From: Marinilabiliaceae bacterium | GTDB lineage: Bacteria; Bacteroidota; Bacteroidia; Bacteroidales; Marinilabiliaceae | Reading direction: 5' to 3' | NCBI GenBank assembly: GCA_009777175.1 | Contig: WRMI01000015.1 | Span: 1-53,100, forward strand | DNA length: 53,100 bases | Part shown: piece after piece, positions 8,537 through 18,903 of the stretch | How the letters are laid out: each line of letters starts with the position of its first letter | Numbering within the stretch: position 1 is the stretch's first letter | The notes under the pieces: generated by a model | Told to the model about the DNA's origin: nothing | What the model saw: the letters and a program-made list of their open reading frames with translations, nothing else | Databases searched by the model: none | Translations under genes and position numbers: made by a program

Positions 8537-11194
8537 ATGCTCACGGAGAAATATTCGTTTCATAATTATATCAAACAGTTGGTTTTTAGAGGTATCCTCC
8601 TCTCGGGGATACTCTCTTTTTCATTGTCTTCGTTTTGCCAAACCACCCCAATATTTCATGTTCCGCAGATGGAAACCTCTTCGGCAAATGTCATAAAAGA
8701 ACTCGAACAGAAATCAGGCTGGGTAATTAGTTATAGTTCACGACTTTGTTTAAAAGAAAAAACGATATTCCCCGAAGGAAACCGAAACTTGACCGAACAT
8801 TTAACAATTCTCTTTTCAGAGTGCGACTTCGAATATATAATAAGGAAGAACAGAATTATTTTGAAACTCGCCGAACCGGAAGGTAAGTTATTTACAATCA
8901 GCGGATTTGTATCAGATAAAATTACTGGCGAAAGACTTCCCGCAGCAAATATCTATAATCCAGATACTTATCTTGGAACTATCAGCAATAATTTCGGTTT
9001 TTATAGCATTACGATGTCCGAAGGAATGCACAGAATAAGAGCATCTTACGTTGGTTTTTCGCCAGTCGACAAAATCATAACTATAAAAAATGATACGATT
9101 ATTCACTTTGCACTGACCTCATCAATTCAATTGCAGGAAGTACCAATTATTGGTTACCAATATCCTGAACTTAAAAATATTTCTGGTATGGGCGTATTCG
9201 TTGTACCCATCGAAGAAATAAAAAATCGTCCTGCGTTACTTGGCGAAGCTGATTTAATAAAGAATATTCAGGTTTTACCGGGTATTCAGGGTGGTTTTGA
9301 GGGATTTTCAGGACTTTATGTTAGAGGTGGTGGCGGAGACCAAAACCTTATACTTTTAGATGATGTTCCCGTCTACAATATAGGTCATCTTTTAGGATTT
9401 TTTTCTATATTTAACGCTGACGCCGTTAAACATGTCGCAATAATGAAAGGGGCATTTCCTGCTCGATACGGAGGTCGGCTGTCATCAATTATAGATATAC
9501 GAATGAACGAAGGAAATAATGAAAAAATTAGAGGTGCAATTAATCTTGGAATTTTATCTTCCGGTATTTCACTTGACGGACCTATTAAAGAAAAAGGGGG
9601 GTTCGCAATTTCGGGTCGCAGGACTTATATTGACGCAATTACTGCACTATTACAACGAAATAGCTCCGAACGAGCAAATTATTATTTTTACGATATAAAT
9701 ACAAAATTTAATTATTATCCGAACCACAGAAATCGCTTATATTTAAGTTTTTACGTCGGTCGAGACCGATATTATACGACCTATAATTATGTAAATATCA
9801 TTTCAGAAACGGGACAATTTAGGGAGAGGATAAACGATGAAAATAGCGTTGGATGGGGTAATTTAGCCACCTCTTTAAGATGGAACTTTCTGATTAGCAA
9901 TAAGTTTTTTTCAAATTTAACTTTTTCATATTCTAACTACGGTTTTAATGTCGATGTCCTAAGAAATAACCAAATTGACAACCTTTGGGGAAGTTTTTTG
10001 CAAAGATATCAAAGTGGTATTAAAGATTTTAACGTTAAATTAGATTTTGACTATTATCATACAAAAGGGATATTGTCTCGTTTCGGAGCAAATGTGGTAC
10101 ATCACATCTTTGACCCGCGTGTAGATTTTATTGAAGGAAAAAATGAAACAGGAGAAAATTACTCAATACTTGAAGATGAGCAACTTAGAGAGCAAGAATA
10201 TCATGTTTATTATGAAAATGAATTTAATATTGGCAGCCGCTTTAACACTAATCTGGGAGTTCGTACAATTATGTTTAGTGGCGAAAAGAAGTATTATTAT
10301 TCAATAGAGCCGAGATGGTTTTCCCGCTATATTTTGACACCGCATATTAATTTGCGTAGCTCGGCAGGAATAATGTCTCAATATATTCATCTATTAAATT
10401 CTTCGAATATTTCGTTGCCCACAGATTTATGGTTGCCCGTAACAGATAAAATACCACCAATGAGAGCTTTACAAACTACAATCGGAATTGATTTCTTTTT
10501 TGGAAAAAAATCAGATTATTCTATTAATGTAGATTTTTATTGCAAATGGTTAGAAAATATTATCAGTTATAAGGAAAGTTCGAGTTTTTTTGATTATAGC
10601 ACCAATTGGGAAGATAAATTGACAACAGGAAAAGGTATTTCTTACGGTACTGAATTCCTATTAAGCAAAAATAGTGGAAAATTGACGGGTTCGTTTGGAT
10701 ATACTTTAGCGCAGACAACAAATACGTTTGCCGAACTCAACAATGGTGCGCCATTCCCCGACAGAAACGACAGACGACACGATATCAGTATAAATATGAA
10801 TTATCGTTTTAACAGTAAATGGGATATGGGAGCGTTGTGGCTCTTTGGTACAGGAACGCCTATTTCGTTGCCTTCTACGAAATATTTTGCACCTGATTTT
10901 CCTTTTCAGGATTCTAACTCAGGGAGGGGGCATTCGGTGAGTGTTACAGCAATTAATGGATACAGATTACCCGAATTCCACCGTTTAGACATGGGATTTA
11001 ATTATACTTGGAACAAAAAATGGGAAAATTTATTAGGTTTCGGGGTTATTAATGCCTATGGTCGTCAAAACCCCTTTGTCCTCTACTATGCCTCAAATAA
11101 CGGAACTAACCAACACTCCCCCCAACGAACATTAGAGCAGATTTCATTGTTTTCATTTCCAATTCCTTATTTGAAATATAGTATAAAGTTTTAA
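8537..11194 (+). CDS. TonB-dependent outer-membrane receptor with STN domain
   Basis: An 885-residue receptor. In order: signal peptide (to about 35), secretin/TonB short N-terminal domain (about 43-113, the part that talks to FecR), carboxypeptidase-D-like regulatory domain (about 119-200, ISGFVSDKITGERLPAANIY), plug (about 225-325, with LYVRGGGGDQNLILLDDVPV), and a 22-strand type barrel ending in KYSIKF. It imports a nutrient or metal complex using TonB-ExbBD energy. No SusD-type partner follows, which argues against a polysaccharide locus and for a siderophore or similar ligand; this is inference. Confidence 0.93.
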   Translation: MLTEKYSFHNYIKQLVFRGILLSGILSFSLSSFCQTTPIFHVPQMETSSANVIKELEQKSGWVISYSSRLCLKEKTIFPEGNRNLTEHLTILFSECDFEYIIRKNRIILKLAEPEGKLFTISGFVSDKITGERLPAANIYNPDTYLGTISNNFGFYSITMSEGMHRIRASYVGFSPVDKIITIKNDTIIHFALTSSIQLQEVPIIGYQYPELKNISGMGVFVVPIEEIKNRPALLGEADLIKNIQVLPGIQGGFEGFSGLYVRGGGGDQNLILLDDVPVYNIGHLLGFFSIFNADAVKHVAIMKGAFPARYGGRLSSIIDIRMNEGNNEKIRGAINLGILSSGISLDGPIKEKGGFAISGRRTYIDAITALLQRNSSERANYYFYDINTKFNYYPNHRNRLYLSFYVGRDRYYTTYNYVNIISETGQFRERINDENSVGWGNLATSLRWNFLISNKFFSNLTFSYSNYGFNVDVLRNNQIDNLWGSFLQRYQSGIKDFNVKLDFDYYHTKGILSRFGANVVHHIFDPRVDFIEGKNETGENYSILEDEQLREQEYHVYYENEFNIGSRFNTNLGVRTIMFSGEKKYYYSIEPRWFSRYILTPHINLRSSAGIMSQYIHLLNSSNISLPTDLWLPVTDKIPPMRALQTTIGIDFFFGKKSDYSINVDFYCKWLENIISYKESSSFFDYSTNWEDKLTTGKGISYGTEFLLSKNSGKLTGSFGYTLAQTTNTFAELNNGAPFPDRNDRRHDISINMNYRFNSKWDMGALWLFGTGTPISLPSTKYFAPDFPFQDSNSGRGHSVSVTAINGYRLPEFHRLDMGFNYTWNKKWENLLGFGVINAYGRQNPFVLYYASNNGTNQHSPQRTLEQISLFSFPIPYLKYSIKF

Positions 11195-11413
11195 TTTGAA
11201 TTTTCGTTTTAGTTGCTCAGTATTTGAGTTTTTTTTCAATACGACGAAAGTGTTGATGTCATTTCATCATATTACTTTACCATAGGGGTCACAAAGTGAT
11301 TTCACAAATATAAATATCAACTTGTGCTCTTTGTGCATTCTTTGTGTACATTGTGGTAGAGAATACTTTTCGGAGTGGGCTGACAATAAGAATGGTCTGA
11401 TTAATTAGAAACT

Positions 11414-11830
11414 TTATTCGCCAATTATTTTCAATAGTACACGTTTTCGCCTTTTTCCGTCAAATTCACCATAAAATATTTGTTCCCACGGACCAAGATC
11501 TAAGACGCCATTTGTAACTGCAACAACTACTTCGCGTCCCATTACTGTACGTTTTAAATGAGCGTCAGCATTGTCTTCATATCCGTTATGGCGATACTGA
11601 TTATAAGGTTTTTCGGGTGCAAGTTTTTCTAACCAAACTTCAAAATCGTGATGCAGTCCACTCTCATCATCGTTGATAAAAACACTTGCGGTTATGTGCA
11701 TGGCATTGACAAGCAACAAACCTTCTTTGATACCGCTTTCAGATAAACAGCTCCTTATCTCTGGGGTAATATTAATGTACTCTCGTCTTGAAGTGGTGTT
11801 AAACCACAATTCTTTTCTGAAACTTTTCAT
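11414..11830 (-). CDS. yjbQ: YjbQ family protein (UPF0047)
   Basis: A 138-residue protein of the usual YjbQ length. Conserved features are [14 protein letters not shown], the [13 protein letters not shown] segment, the [14 protein letters not shown] stretch and [19 protein letters not shown] near the end. The family has weak thiamine-phosphate synthase activity in E. coli, and its main role is unclear. It is a single-gene unit on the minus strand, convergent with the receptor gene; the 219-bp gap between them holds no gene. Confidence 0.92.
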   Translation of the reverse strand: MKSFRKELWFNTTSRREYINITPEIRSCLSESGIKEGLLLVNAMHITASVFINDDESGLHHDFEVWLEKLAPEKPYNQYRHNGYEDNADAHLKRTVMGREVVVAVTNGVLDLGPWEQIFYGEFDGKRRKRVLLKIIGE

Positions 11831-11971
11831 TTGTTTAAAATATTAAATATTAGAGGTTTTTAAAAATCTATTCTTTCGGTACAATTTTTGGATATGGGTC
11901 AAAAAGTCGGCAAAAACCCCTAACGAAAAAATGCTAACATCTGATATTTAGCAGGTTAACATTTTTATTTG

Positions 11972-12055
11972 TGCCTGGAACAGGACTCGAACCTGCACGA
12001 CATTGCTGTCACTAGTCCCTGAAACTAACGTGTCTACCAATTCCACCACCCAGGC
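11972..12055 (-). tRNA. tRNA-Leu (CAG)
   Basis: The minus strand folds as a type II tRNA with a long variable arm. It begins GCCTGGGTGGTGGAATTGGT, has an anticodon stem TTAGT/ACTAG with loop TTCAGGG (anticodon CAG, leucine CTG), a GGTTCGAGTCC T arm, and ends CCAGGCA. CCA is not encoded. The acceptor stem pairs GCCTGG with CCAGGC. Confidence 0.95.
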
Positions 12056-12153
12056 TAAGTTTTTATTAACAATTAATAAAATGCAAAGGTAAACAAAATA
12101 TTTTATTGTGTGCAAAATATTTTTTGTTTTTTTTAAATTAACAAAACATTTAT

Positions 12154-12161
12154 TATTTTTG
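12154..12161 (+). promoter_or_regulatory. Bacteroidota -7 promoter box
   Basis: TATTTTTG fits TAnnTTTG and lies 28 bp before the ATG of the TonB-domain protein. Confidence 0.5.
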
Positions 12162-12189
12162 CAAAATATTTAATTTAACCTAAAAGACT

Positions 12190-12835
12190 ATGAAACAGTA
12201 TCATACAACAAAAAACGGACTTTTAATCATATTTTTTTTAATCATTTTTTGTTATTCAACAACTCAGGCTGAGAACATCAATTCTCAAGATTCTATTTAC
12301 ACTCATGTTGATAAAACAGCAGTATTCAAAGGACAACCCAGCAAAATTGAAAAATTTATCTTTAAAAACGCAATTTATCCGTTTCAGGCTTGGCAAAATT
12401 GCATCGAAGGCGTTGTAAATGTCTCATTTGTAGTTACAAAAGAGGGAACATTACAGAACGTAATTATAGAAAACGGAACAGACCCTCAACTTGATGAGGA
12501 AGCAATTCGTATTGTTAAAATGATGACAAAATGGAAACCTGCTATCAAAAACAAAGAGAAAGTGGATAGCAGAGTAACTATTCCTGTATCTTTTATGATG
12601 TCACTACAGGAAAAACAATTTGCTCAAACATTGAAAAAATATGAATTTGATGAAAATGCTCCTCTCTATGTTATTGACAATAAAATAGTTGAAACATGCG
12701 TTTTTTTTGCCTGATTACAATCTGAAATCATTAAAAGTACTAAAAGGCGAAAAAGCTTATGAAAAATATGGAGAACGTGCCAAAAATGGTGTGATAGAAA
12801 TAACAACAAAAAGAGGAACACCACCAATTTGGTAG
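12190..12835 (+). pseudogene. TonB C-terminal domain protein, frameshifted in a T8 run
   Basis: The first frame (12190-12714) has a signal peptide, then a TonB C-terminal domain (about 60-140: IEGVVNVSFVVTKEGTLQNV, DPQLDEEAIRIVKMMTKWKP). It stops at ETCVFFA. Dropping one T from the run at 12701-12708 restores reading into PDYNLKSLKVLKGEKAYEKY and GERAKNGVIEITTK, to a TAG at 12833-12835. That second part is the tail normally found after this domain in Bacteroidota, so the intact protein would be 214 residues. Whether this is decay, an on/off slippage switch or an assembly error cannot be told here. Confidence 0.85.
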
Positions 12836-12873
12836 AAAATGAGTATAAAAAGCCACAATTCAGAAAATAGTTG

Positions 12874-12881
12874 TATCTTTG
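12874..12881 (+). promoter_or_regulatory. Bacteroidota -7 promoter box of the DISARM operon
   Basis: TATCTTTG fits TAnnTTTG and lies 91 bp upstream of drmE. It is the only such box in the gap before the operon. Confidence 0.5.
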
Positions 12882-12972
12882 TAAAAAAATTGTCAAAAAT
12901 AATAACAAATGTGATTTTAGCTTGCCGACCCAGTTACTTCAGTAGTAGCGAAAGAAAAAGAATCGAAAGAAT

Positions 12973-15252
12973 ATGCTTAACGAAAATTATTATAATAAAC
13001 TGATAAACAAATATTCGATATCACAAGATTGCAATATAGTCGGTTATCTAACTACTTCCACTATTTTGGCTAATTGTAGAGGCAAGAATGTTCATTTAAA
13101 TTTTCCAAAACGCTATGATTTGAAAGAAATTACAATTATGTTGTTCGAGGTTTTTTCTAAACAAATATTTACCAATCACGCTTATTTAAAAGACTTTTCT
13201 ATTGGAGACAAGTTAAAAAGGAAAGGTGAAAAAGGAAACAATATTTATATAATAAAAGAAATTATCGGCTCTGACTATATTTTAATAAAAGATAAAGACG
13301 AAAGTAATTTAAAAATAATCTCAACATTTGATAGGCTTAATAGAAATTACACTCAGATAAAGCAAAGTACAAGAAATAGCACTCTCTCAAAATATGAGAG
13401 TTATTTCAAAGATATAAGTGATTATGGATTTTTGCCTACTCATTTTTCTTCAAAGATTGTTCTGATAGCAGGACAAATTATGTGGAACAATTTGAAGAAT
13501 AAAGATTGTATTCCCACGATTTATTTACCAAACACACGAGACGGAGAGCAAACAGAAAAACGATCTATTGAGGCGTTAGAAGATTGCATTACGTATATAA
13601 CTCCAAAATATGAAGTTTGTTATGAAGAAATTTTAAAAAAGAATATTGTTGTTGATACAATCGTTGTTTGCGGTACAGATTTAAACTCACTTTCTCAAAT
13701 CTTACAAGACCAATCAAAATATCAATTCAAATTGATTGTACTTTCAAATGAAAGCGAAGTACAGAAAGTCAATAATATTTATTTATGGAATTGGCATAAA
13801 GAAGAAATCAACTTGCTTCAAGAAAAAACAAGCAATAAAATTGATGTAAATTGCATTCAAGACAATGAATTAGATACTTTGATACAGCACTTTGAAGATT
13901 GTATCAAATATATTTCCTCACTTGAATTTCCTATTAAACTAAATTCTTACGGTTATTTTTTGCGTTTAGCCTTGAATGCCATTCAAGAAGAACAGTTTGA
14001 TGATGTACTTTGGTTGCTTAAAAGAAACAAAGAATTGGAACGAAATGATGGTGGATATGAAGATTTTGCGGATAAAGACCCCAAAAATGCATTGAAAGCC
14101 CTTATCCTTTATCTTAAAAATAACAATTACAAGCACGATATATTGAAAAAAGTAATAAGTAGTGCCACAAAAAACTTGTTACTTGTAGTAGAGAATAGAG
14201 ATAAAGAATTTTTATTGAAATCAATCAGAAGTAGTAAATGTAAAATCATTACAAATGCAGAACTCAAAAAACTGTTGAAGAGTAGTGATGCCAATAATAA
14301 AACGATTGTTTTTTATTCTTTTAATGGCTCAAAGGATTTTGACTACATATACAATTTACCAAATTATGTGCAGTTAATATTATACAAACAGGAAAAAGAA
14401 TTTTATTTACGTCAGTTACAAGCGTACCAAAAACGGCTTGAAACAGAACTAACACGCGAAGATAGGTTTTCGCTTTGTGGTATAAAATACGAGCCAATCA
14501 TTGAACAGGAAATCAAAGTCAGTCCTACTTTGGAACAAATCATCGAGCGACTTGAAAAACGTTCAAATGTAGCATACTATGGGTACAAAGACGAAAGTGA
14601 CAGTTTGTTAGATGATTTGGAAGAAAAAATTACCTATCGAATTACTTTCAACGACAAATCAATAATTGAGTTGGAAAGCAACGAGACCGTTTTTGATGCG
14701 AAAGGAAATCTTTTAAAAACTTATAAACTTCATGAGAACAAGAAAATTCGCATTTATCCAAAGGATTTGGCTGAAAATTTAATCGAAATTGCGATTGCCG
14801 AAGAACCTGAAATCTTTGGAAAAGTAGAAGAACACTCTGCATTGTGGAAAAACGCACTTAAAAAACTTGAAAATAAATACATAAAGCGTGAAAATTTATA
14901 CGATTTATTAAAACAAAAAGGATTACGAGTTTTACCCGCCACCGTTGATGCGTATTTTCGTGGAAATCGCAAATTTCCGATGTTTAATACCGACTTAAAA
15001 GCGATTCTCGAATTGAGTGATAATTTAGATGTTTTTTCTCAATTAAAGAAATCCAAAAAATTGTATATTAGCACAACCATTGCCTTGGGACGGGGTGTAA
15101 AACAAGAACTTAAACAGTTTATTCAACAAAAAACATTAGGGGATATTTTGACAAAAAAGCAGTTTTCAAAAGAAACATTGCAAAAATTTATTGACGAAAA
15201 AATGCCATTATTAACAATAACAAAAATAGAGGAGGTTAGCGATGAGCAATAG
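12973..15252 (+). CDS. drmE: DISARM protein DrmE (class 2 marker)
   Basis: A 759-residue soluble protein directly upstream of drmA, overlapping it by 11 bp. It fits DrmE in length, position and in its C-terminal part, where ALWKNALKKLENKYIKRENL, LKQKGLRVLPATVDAYFRG and the P..DL..I and GRG blocks follow the family pattern. The N-terminal ~300 residues look like an alpha/beta domain (NIYLWNWHKEEINLL). DrmE marks class 2 DISARM, a multi-gene anti-phage system; its own biochemical role is not established. The call relies on synteny with drmA-drmB plus the C-terminal pattern. Confidence 0.75.
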   Translation: MLNENYYNKLINKYSISQDCNIVGYLTTSTILANCRGKNVHLNFPKRYDLKEITIMLFEVFSKQIFTNHAYLKDFSIGDKLKRKGEKGNNIYIIKEIIGSDYILIKDKDESNLKIISTFDRLNRNYTQIKQSTRNSTLSKYESYFKDISDYGFLPTHFSSKIVLIAGQIMWNNLKNKDCIPTIYLPNTRDGEQTEKRSIEALEDCITYITPKYEVCYEEILKKNIVVDTIVVCGTDLNSLSQILQDQSKYQFKLIVLSNESEVQKVNNIYLWNWHKEEINLLQEKTSNKIDVNCIQDNELDTLIQHFEDCIKYISSLEFPIKLNSYGYFLRLALNAIQEEQFDDVLWLLKRNKELERNDGGYEDFADKDPKNALKALILYLKNNNYKHDILKKVISSATKNLLLVVENRDKEFLLKSIRSSKCKIITNAELKKLLKSSDANNKTIVFYSFNGSKDFDYIYNLPNYVQLILYKQEKEFYLRQLQAYQKRLETELTREDRFSLCGIKYEPIIEQEIKVSPTLEQIIERLEKRSNVAYYGYKDESDSLLDDLEEKITYRITFNDKSIIELESNETVFDAKGNLLKTYKLHENKKIRIYPKDLAENLIEIAIAEEPEIFGKVEEHSALWKNALKKLENKYIKRENLYDLLKQKGLRVLPATVDAYFRGNRKFPMFNTDLKAILELSDNLDVFSQLKKSKKLYISTTIALGRGVKQELKQFIQQKTLGDILTKKQFSKETLQKFIDEKMPLLTITKIEEVSDEQ
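15230..15236 (+). promoter_or_regulatory. Strong Shine-Dalgarno before drmA
   Basis: GAGGAGG, inside the end of drmE and 5 bp before the drmA ATG. Such a clear site is unusual in this window, where most starts have only A-rich leaders, and may hint that the operon came from elsewhere. Confidence 0.55.
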
Positions 15253-18200
15253 AGAAAAAGTGATTTCAAGAGTTCAAAAAGAATTGATAGGTCCCGGAAC
15301 GGATTTATTTGAGTGTACCGACAAAGTGAATTTTTTAGACGAAATAATTGCCGATAAGCCTTTATCTCGTTATTTTTCAGGCATTTTATATTCAAAACAA
15401 ACCGCCATTGGAGATTTTGTAGAAGACAATGATAAAAACGAAGAAACGCCTATCGAAATCGTAGAAGACATTGGCATTGAAATTTTAGAAGAAATCAACG
15501 ACAATACAACAACTGAAAGTAAAGAAGACGATAAAGAAACAGCATATTCGGCAAGCACATTTTTTCCATCACAATACGGAATTTCCTTTGCAATTTCAAA
15601 AGAATGCCCTGAATTGAAAATTAAAATTTCATTCGGCAATTACAAAAAAGCAAATGCAAAAGAAATAGCATTGTCTTACGGTGGAGATAGCATTGAGTTG
15701 TTGAGTAATTTTGGATTACAGCAGTTTGCCGTATATGATTCCGAAAATAAATTACTCAAACTAAAAGATTTAAAAAATGGCGAAAAACTAATCCGAAATA
15801 GTTGTCTTAATTCATTGGGTAGAGAGCACAGCAAAAGCGACTTGTTCAAAACATTAATAAAACTATTTTTCAAGGACAAATACAAACGCTACAACAATGT
15901 GATTGAAACGGTTATTTCGCTTGATACCATAAAACAATCAGAAAATCAACATTTTGAAACTCTTTTATCAGATATTGAAGGAGTAAATTGCGATAATTGG
16001 TGGAAAGGGAAGTTGGAGAAAGAAGGCAAAGATTATTTTTTAAAAGATTATTTAAAGTTGCATCTCAAAATATATGAACCGCAGGCAAGTAGTAAATACA
16101 TCATTAAAGTTTTTATTGAAAACCCTTTATTGTTTCAGCGCAAAAATTTTTCCATTGCTAACGAAAGATTAAACCAAACCTGTTTATTTCAAACAGAACT
16201 TAAAGTAGAAACTCCATATTTACAACCGTTTAACGATTACGATAGCAAGACTTACAAAAATTCTGAAGATAAAATGTTGGACTTCCTCTACCGAGAAAAA
16301 CTATCTTACGGTATAGGACACAATACTGCTTGCACTTGGGAAGATTTCGAAGATGATACAAAAGCGCCAACCTGGGTAAGTTCCACTTTTTTACCGCAAT
16401 TCAATGTAAAAAGCCAAAGCACTGATATTGAAAATCTTGACAAAAAACTTATGGAAATAAAACAATTTTCTTCTTTTAGTAAAAGTAAAGACACAATTAT
16501 TCAAAATCTTAAAGAATTATCAAAGGCTTATTCAGGATGGATTGAAAAAGAAGAAGCCAAAGCAAATAAGTTTTACGATAACGAAAAAAAATTAGCGCTT
16601 TTAAATATTGAAAAATGCAAGACAATTCAAAAACGAATGCAGTACGGCATTGAATTATTGAAAAACAATAAAGATGCTTTGCGTGCATTTCAATTAGCAA
16701 ATTCGGCGATTTACCTGCAAATGTTCCAAAACGAAAAACATTTTTCTGGTAAGAAAGACGGTTTTGAAGCATTTGAAAGAACAGATAACCCGCAACTTGA
16801 TTATAACGATTACGAAATAGCAGATTATCCTAATCCTAAAAGAACACCAAGTTGGCGCCCCTTTCAATTAGCATTTATTTTACAATGTTTGCCCTCTTTT
16901 ATTGAAGAAAATTCAGATGATAGGGATTTAGTTGATTTGCTGTATTTTCCAACAGGTGGTGGTAAGACAGAAGCATATTTAACACTTTCGGCATTTTTGA
17001 TTTTTTGGCGAAGATTGAAATATCCCAATTCTTACGGTGGTGTAAATATCATTATTCGCTATACATTGCGTTTGCTATCTGCTCAACAATTCGAGCGAGC
17101 CACAAAGTTAATTTTGGCTTGCGAGTTTATCCGCAAAAACAATACTGATTTAGGAAGTGAACGAATTACTATTGGTTTTTGGGTAGGTGGTTCTACTATT
17201 CCTAATAAAATCAAGAGCAATGACAACAATTGTGCAGAGAAAAAATTAGCAAAAACCCAAGAACTATTAAACAGAAATCAATACGCAATAAATCCATTCC
17301 AACTATCTAATTGCCAATGGTGTAACACAAAAATGGTTGGAAAAATACAAGAAAATGACACTCCAAAAATTGGACATAGAATTAGTAAAGATGCTTTAAA
17401 AAGTTACTGTTTAAATCCAAATTGTGAATATTCCGAAAATAATAATATTTTACCGATAGTTTTAGTTGATGAAGATATTTACGAAAATCCGCCGACAGTG
17501 CTTTTTGCTACAGTAGATAAATTTGCACAGTTAGCGTGGAAAGGCGAGGCTACAAGTCTGTTCAATTTCAACGACAATAGAAAACCGGAACTCATAATAC
17601 AAGACGAGTTACACTTGTTAAGTGGTCCGTTAGGCAGTTTGGTCGGTTTGTTTGAAAATGTAATTTTATCACTTTGCACTACCGAAACACAAAAGCCCAA
17701 AATCATAGTTTCTACTGCAACAGTTAAAAATGTGGAAGAACAGGTCAAAGGTTTGTATAGCCGTGCAGTACAAATTTTTCCACAAAATGCCACAAATGCC
17801 GATAACACATTTTTCTCAAAAACTTTGCCCGACAGCAAAAGACGTTATGTTGGAATTTTGCCGACTGGCAAAACGCAAACAATGACAAATCTTCGATTGA
17901 ATGCGGCATTGCTTTTTTCTCGCTTGGAATTGTGGGAAGAAAGCGCAGACAAAACCGATGTCGACCAATTTTGGACAATTCTTTCTTATTTCAAAAGTCT
18001 GAAACATATAGGACGTTTTTCCAATAAAATTACCGCTGAATTGATGCCCGAAATCAAACAGTTACAAGTGCGGTATTTGATGAACCAAGGTCAATATATC
18101 TATAATTATACTAACTTGCCCTATAAGCATTTGGAGTTAACTAGTCGAATTAAAAACGAAAAAATTAAAAAGAATTTGGATAAACTGAATATTTCTTTTG

Positions 18201-18901
18201 ATGGAGAATTAAGGTATAAACAACAATCTTTCGACATTGTTTTGGCAACTAATATGATAAGCGTAGGACTTGACGTTGGGCGACTTGGAATTATGTTAAT
18301 GAATGGTATGCCCCCAAATACAGCAGAATATATTCAAGCAAGTAGTCGGGTAGCAAGAAAAAATGAGGGTGTCGTGTTTAGTTTATTCGACCCGAACAAT
18401 ACACGAGATTTGTCATATTTTGAGGACTTTGTGCCATTTCACAAAACTTTATACAAACAAGTTGAGCCAATCAGTGTAACTCCTTTTGCGGAAAATGCTT
18501 TAGAAAAATTATTGTTTACTTCCATGGTAACTTATTTCAGACATAAATTAGGGTTTGCTGATAACAAAATGCCTTACTATTTGACAGACAACAAAGAACA
18601 GTTTACAAGTGAACTAAATGAGATTTTCAACACTCACATTTTTGCCGACAACCAAGATAAACAACTGATTGCCGCAAAAGTTACAAATTTAATTCAACAA
18701 TGGGAATACAAAATACAGCAAAGTCCACCGTTTAGTCGTGATGGCGGCCTGTATTATTATGGGGGGAAGCACGAAACCGAAAAAAAGAAAAATTTGCTAA
18801 AACCTATTCAAGAACAATCTAATGCAGAAGATGTATTGGTTGGCATGCAATCTATGCGAAGTGTTGAGCCAAGTGCGAGTATCAAAATTAAAAGATATTA
18901 A
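15242..18901 (+). CDS. drmA: DISARM helicase DrmA
   Basis: A 1219-residue SF2 helicase. Walker A is at about residue 570 (LYFPTGGGKTEAYL), motif II at about 785 (LIIQDELHLLSGPLG), motif III near VSTATVKN, and the C-terminal RecA half at about 1000-1050 (NMISVGLDVGRLGIML, QASSRVARKNEG). Between the RecA-like parts a four-cysteine site (CQWCNTKM ... YCLNPNCEY, about 690-725) can bind zinc. This arrangement is that of DrmA, the core helicase of DISARM, which with DrmB loads on DNA with a 5' overhang. It overlaps drmE and is 2 bp from drmB. Confidence 0.9.
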   Translation: MSNREKVISRVQKELIGPGTDLFECTDKVNFLDEIIADKPLSRYFSGILYSKQTAIGDFVEDNDKNEETPIEIVEDIGIEILEEINDNTTTESKEDDKETAYSASTFFPSQYGISFAISKECPELKIKISFGNYKKANAKEIALSYGGDSIELLSNFGLQQFAVYDSENKLLKLKDLKNGEKLIRNSCLNSLGREHSKSDLFKTLIKLFFKDKYKRYNNVIETVISLDTIKQSENQHFETLLSDIEGVNCDNWWKGKLEKEGKDYFLKDYLKLHLKIYEPQASSKYIIKVFIENPLLFQRKNFSIANERLNQTCLFQTELKVETPYLQPFNDYDSKTYKNSEDKMLDFLYREKLSYGIGHNTACTWEDFEDDTKAPTWVSSTFLPQFNVKSQSTDIENLDKKLMEIKQFSSFSKSKDTIIQNLKELSKAYSGWIEKEEAKANKFYDNEKKLALLNIEKCKTIQKRMQYGIELLKNNKDALRAFQLANSAIYLQMFQNEKHFSGKKDGFEAFERTDNPQLDYNDYEIADYPNPKRTPSWRPFQLAFILQCLPSFIEENSDDRDLVDLLYFPTGGGKTEAYLTLSAFLIFWRRLKYPNSYGGVNIIIRYTLRLLSAQQFERATKLILACEFIRKNNTDLGSERITIGFWVGGSTIPNKIKSNDNNCAEKKLAKTQELLNRNQYAINPFQLSNCQWCNTKMVGKIQENDTPKIGHRISKDALKSYCLNPNCEYSENNNILPIVLVDEDIYENPPTVLFATVDKFAQLAWKGEATSLFNFNDNRKPELIIQDELHLLSGPLGSLVGLFENVILSLCTTETQKPKIIVSTATVKNVEEQVKGLYSRAVQIFPQNATNADNTFFSKTLPDSKRRYVGILPTGKTQTMTNLRLNAALLFSRLELWEESADKTDVDQFWTILSYFKSLKHIGRFSNKITAELMPEIKQLQVRYLMNQGQYIYNYTNLPYKHLELTSRIKNEKIKKNLDKLNISFDGELRYKQQSFDIVLATNMISVGLDVGRLGIMLMNGMPPNTAEYIQASSRVARKNEGVVFSLFDPNNTRDLSYFEDFVPFHKTLYKQVEPISVTPFAENALEKLLFTSMVTYFRHKLGFADNKMPYYLTDNKEQFTSELNEIFNTHIFADNQDKQLIAAKVTNLIQQWEYKIQQSPPFSRDGGLYYYGGKHETEKKKNLLKPIQEQSNAEDVLVGMQSMRSVEPSASIKIKRY

Positions 18902-18903
18902 TT

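Noticed and set aside
11195..11240. Terminator after the TonB-dependent receptor gene
   Set aside because: CTCA/TGAG with a T8 run is only a 4-bp stem, too weak to call.
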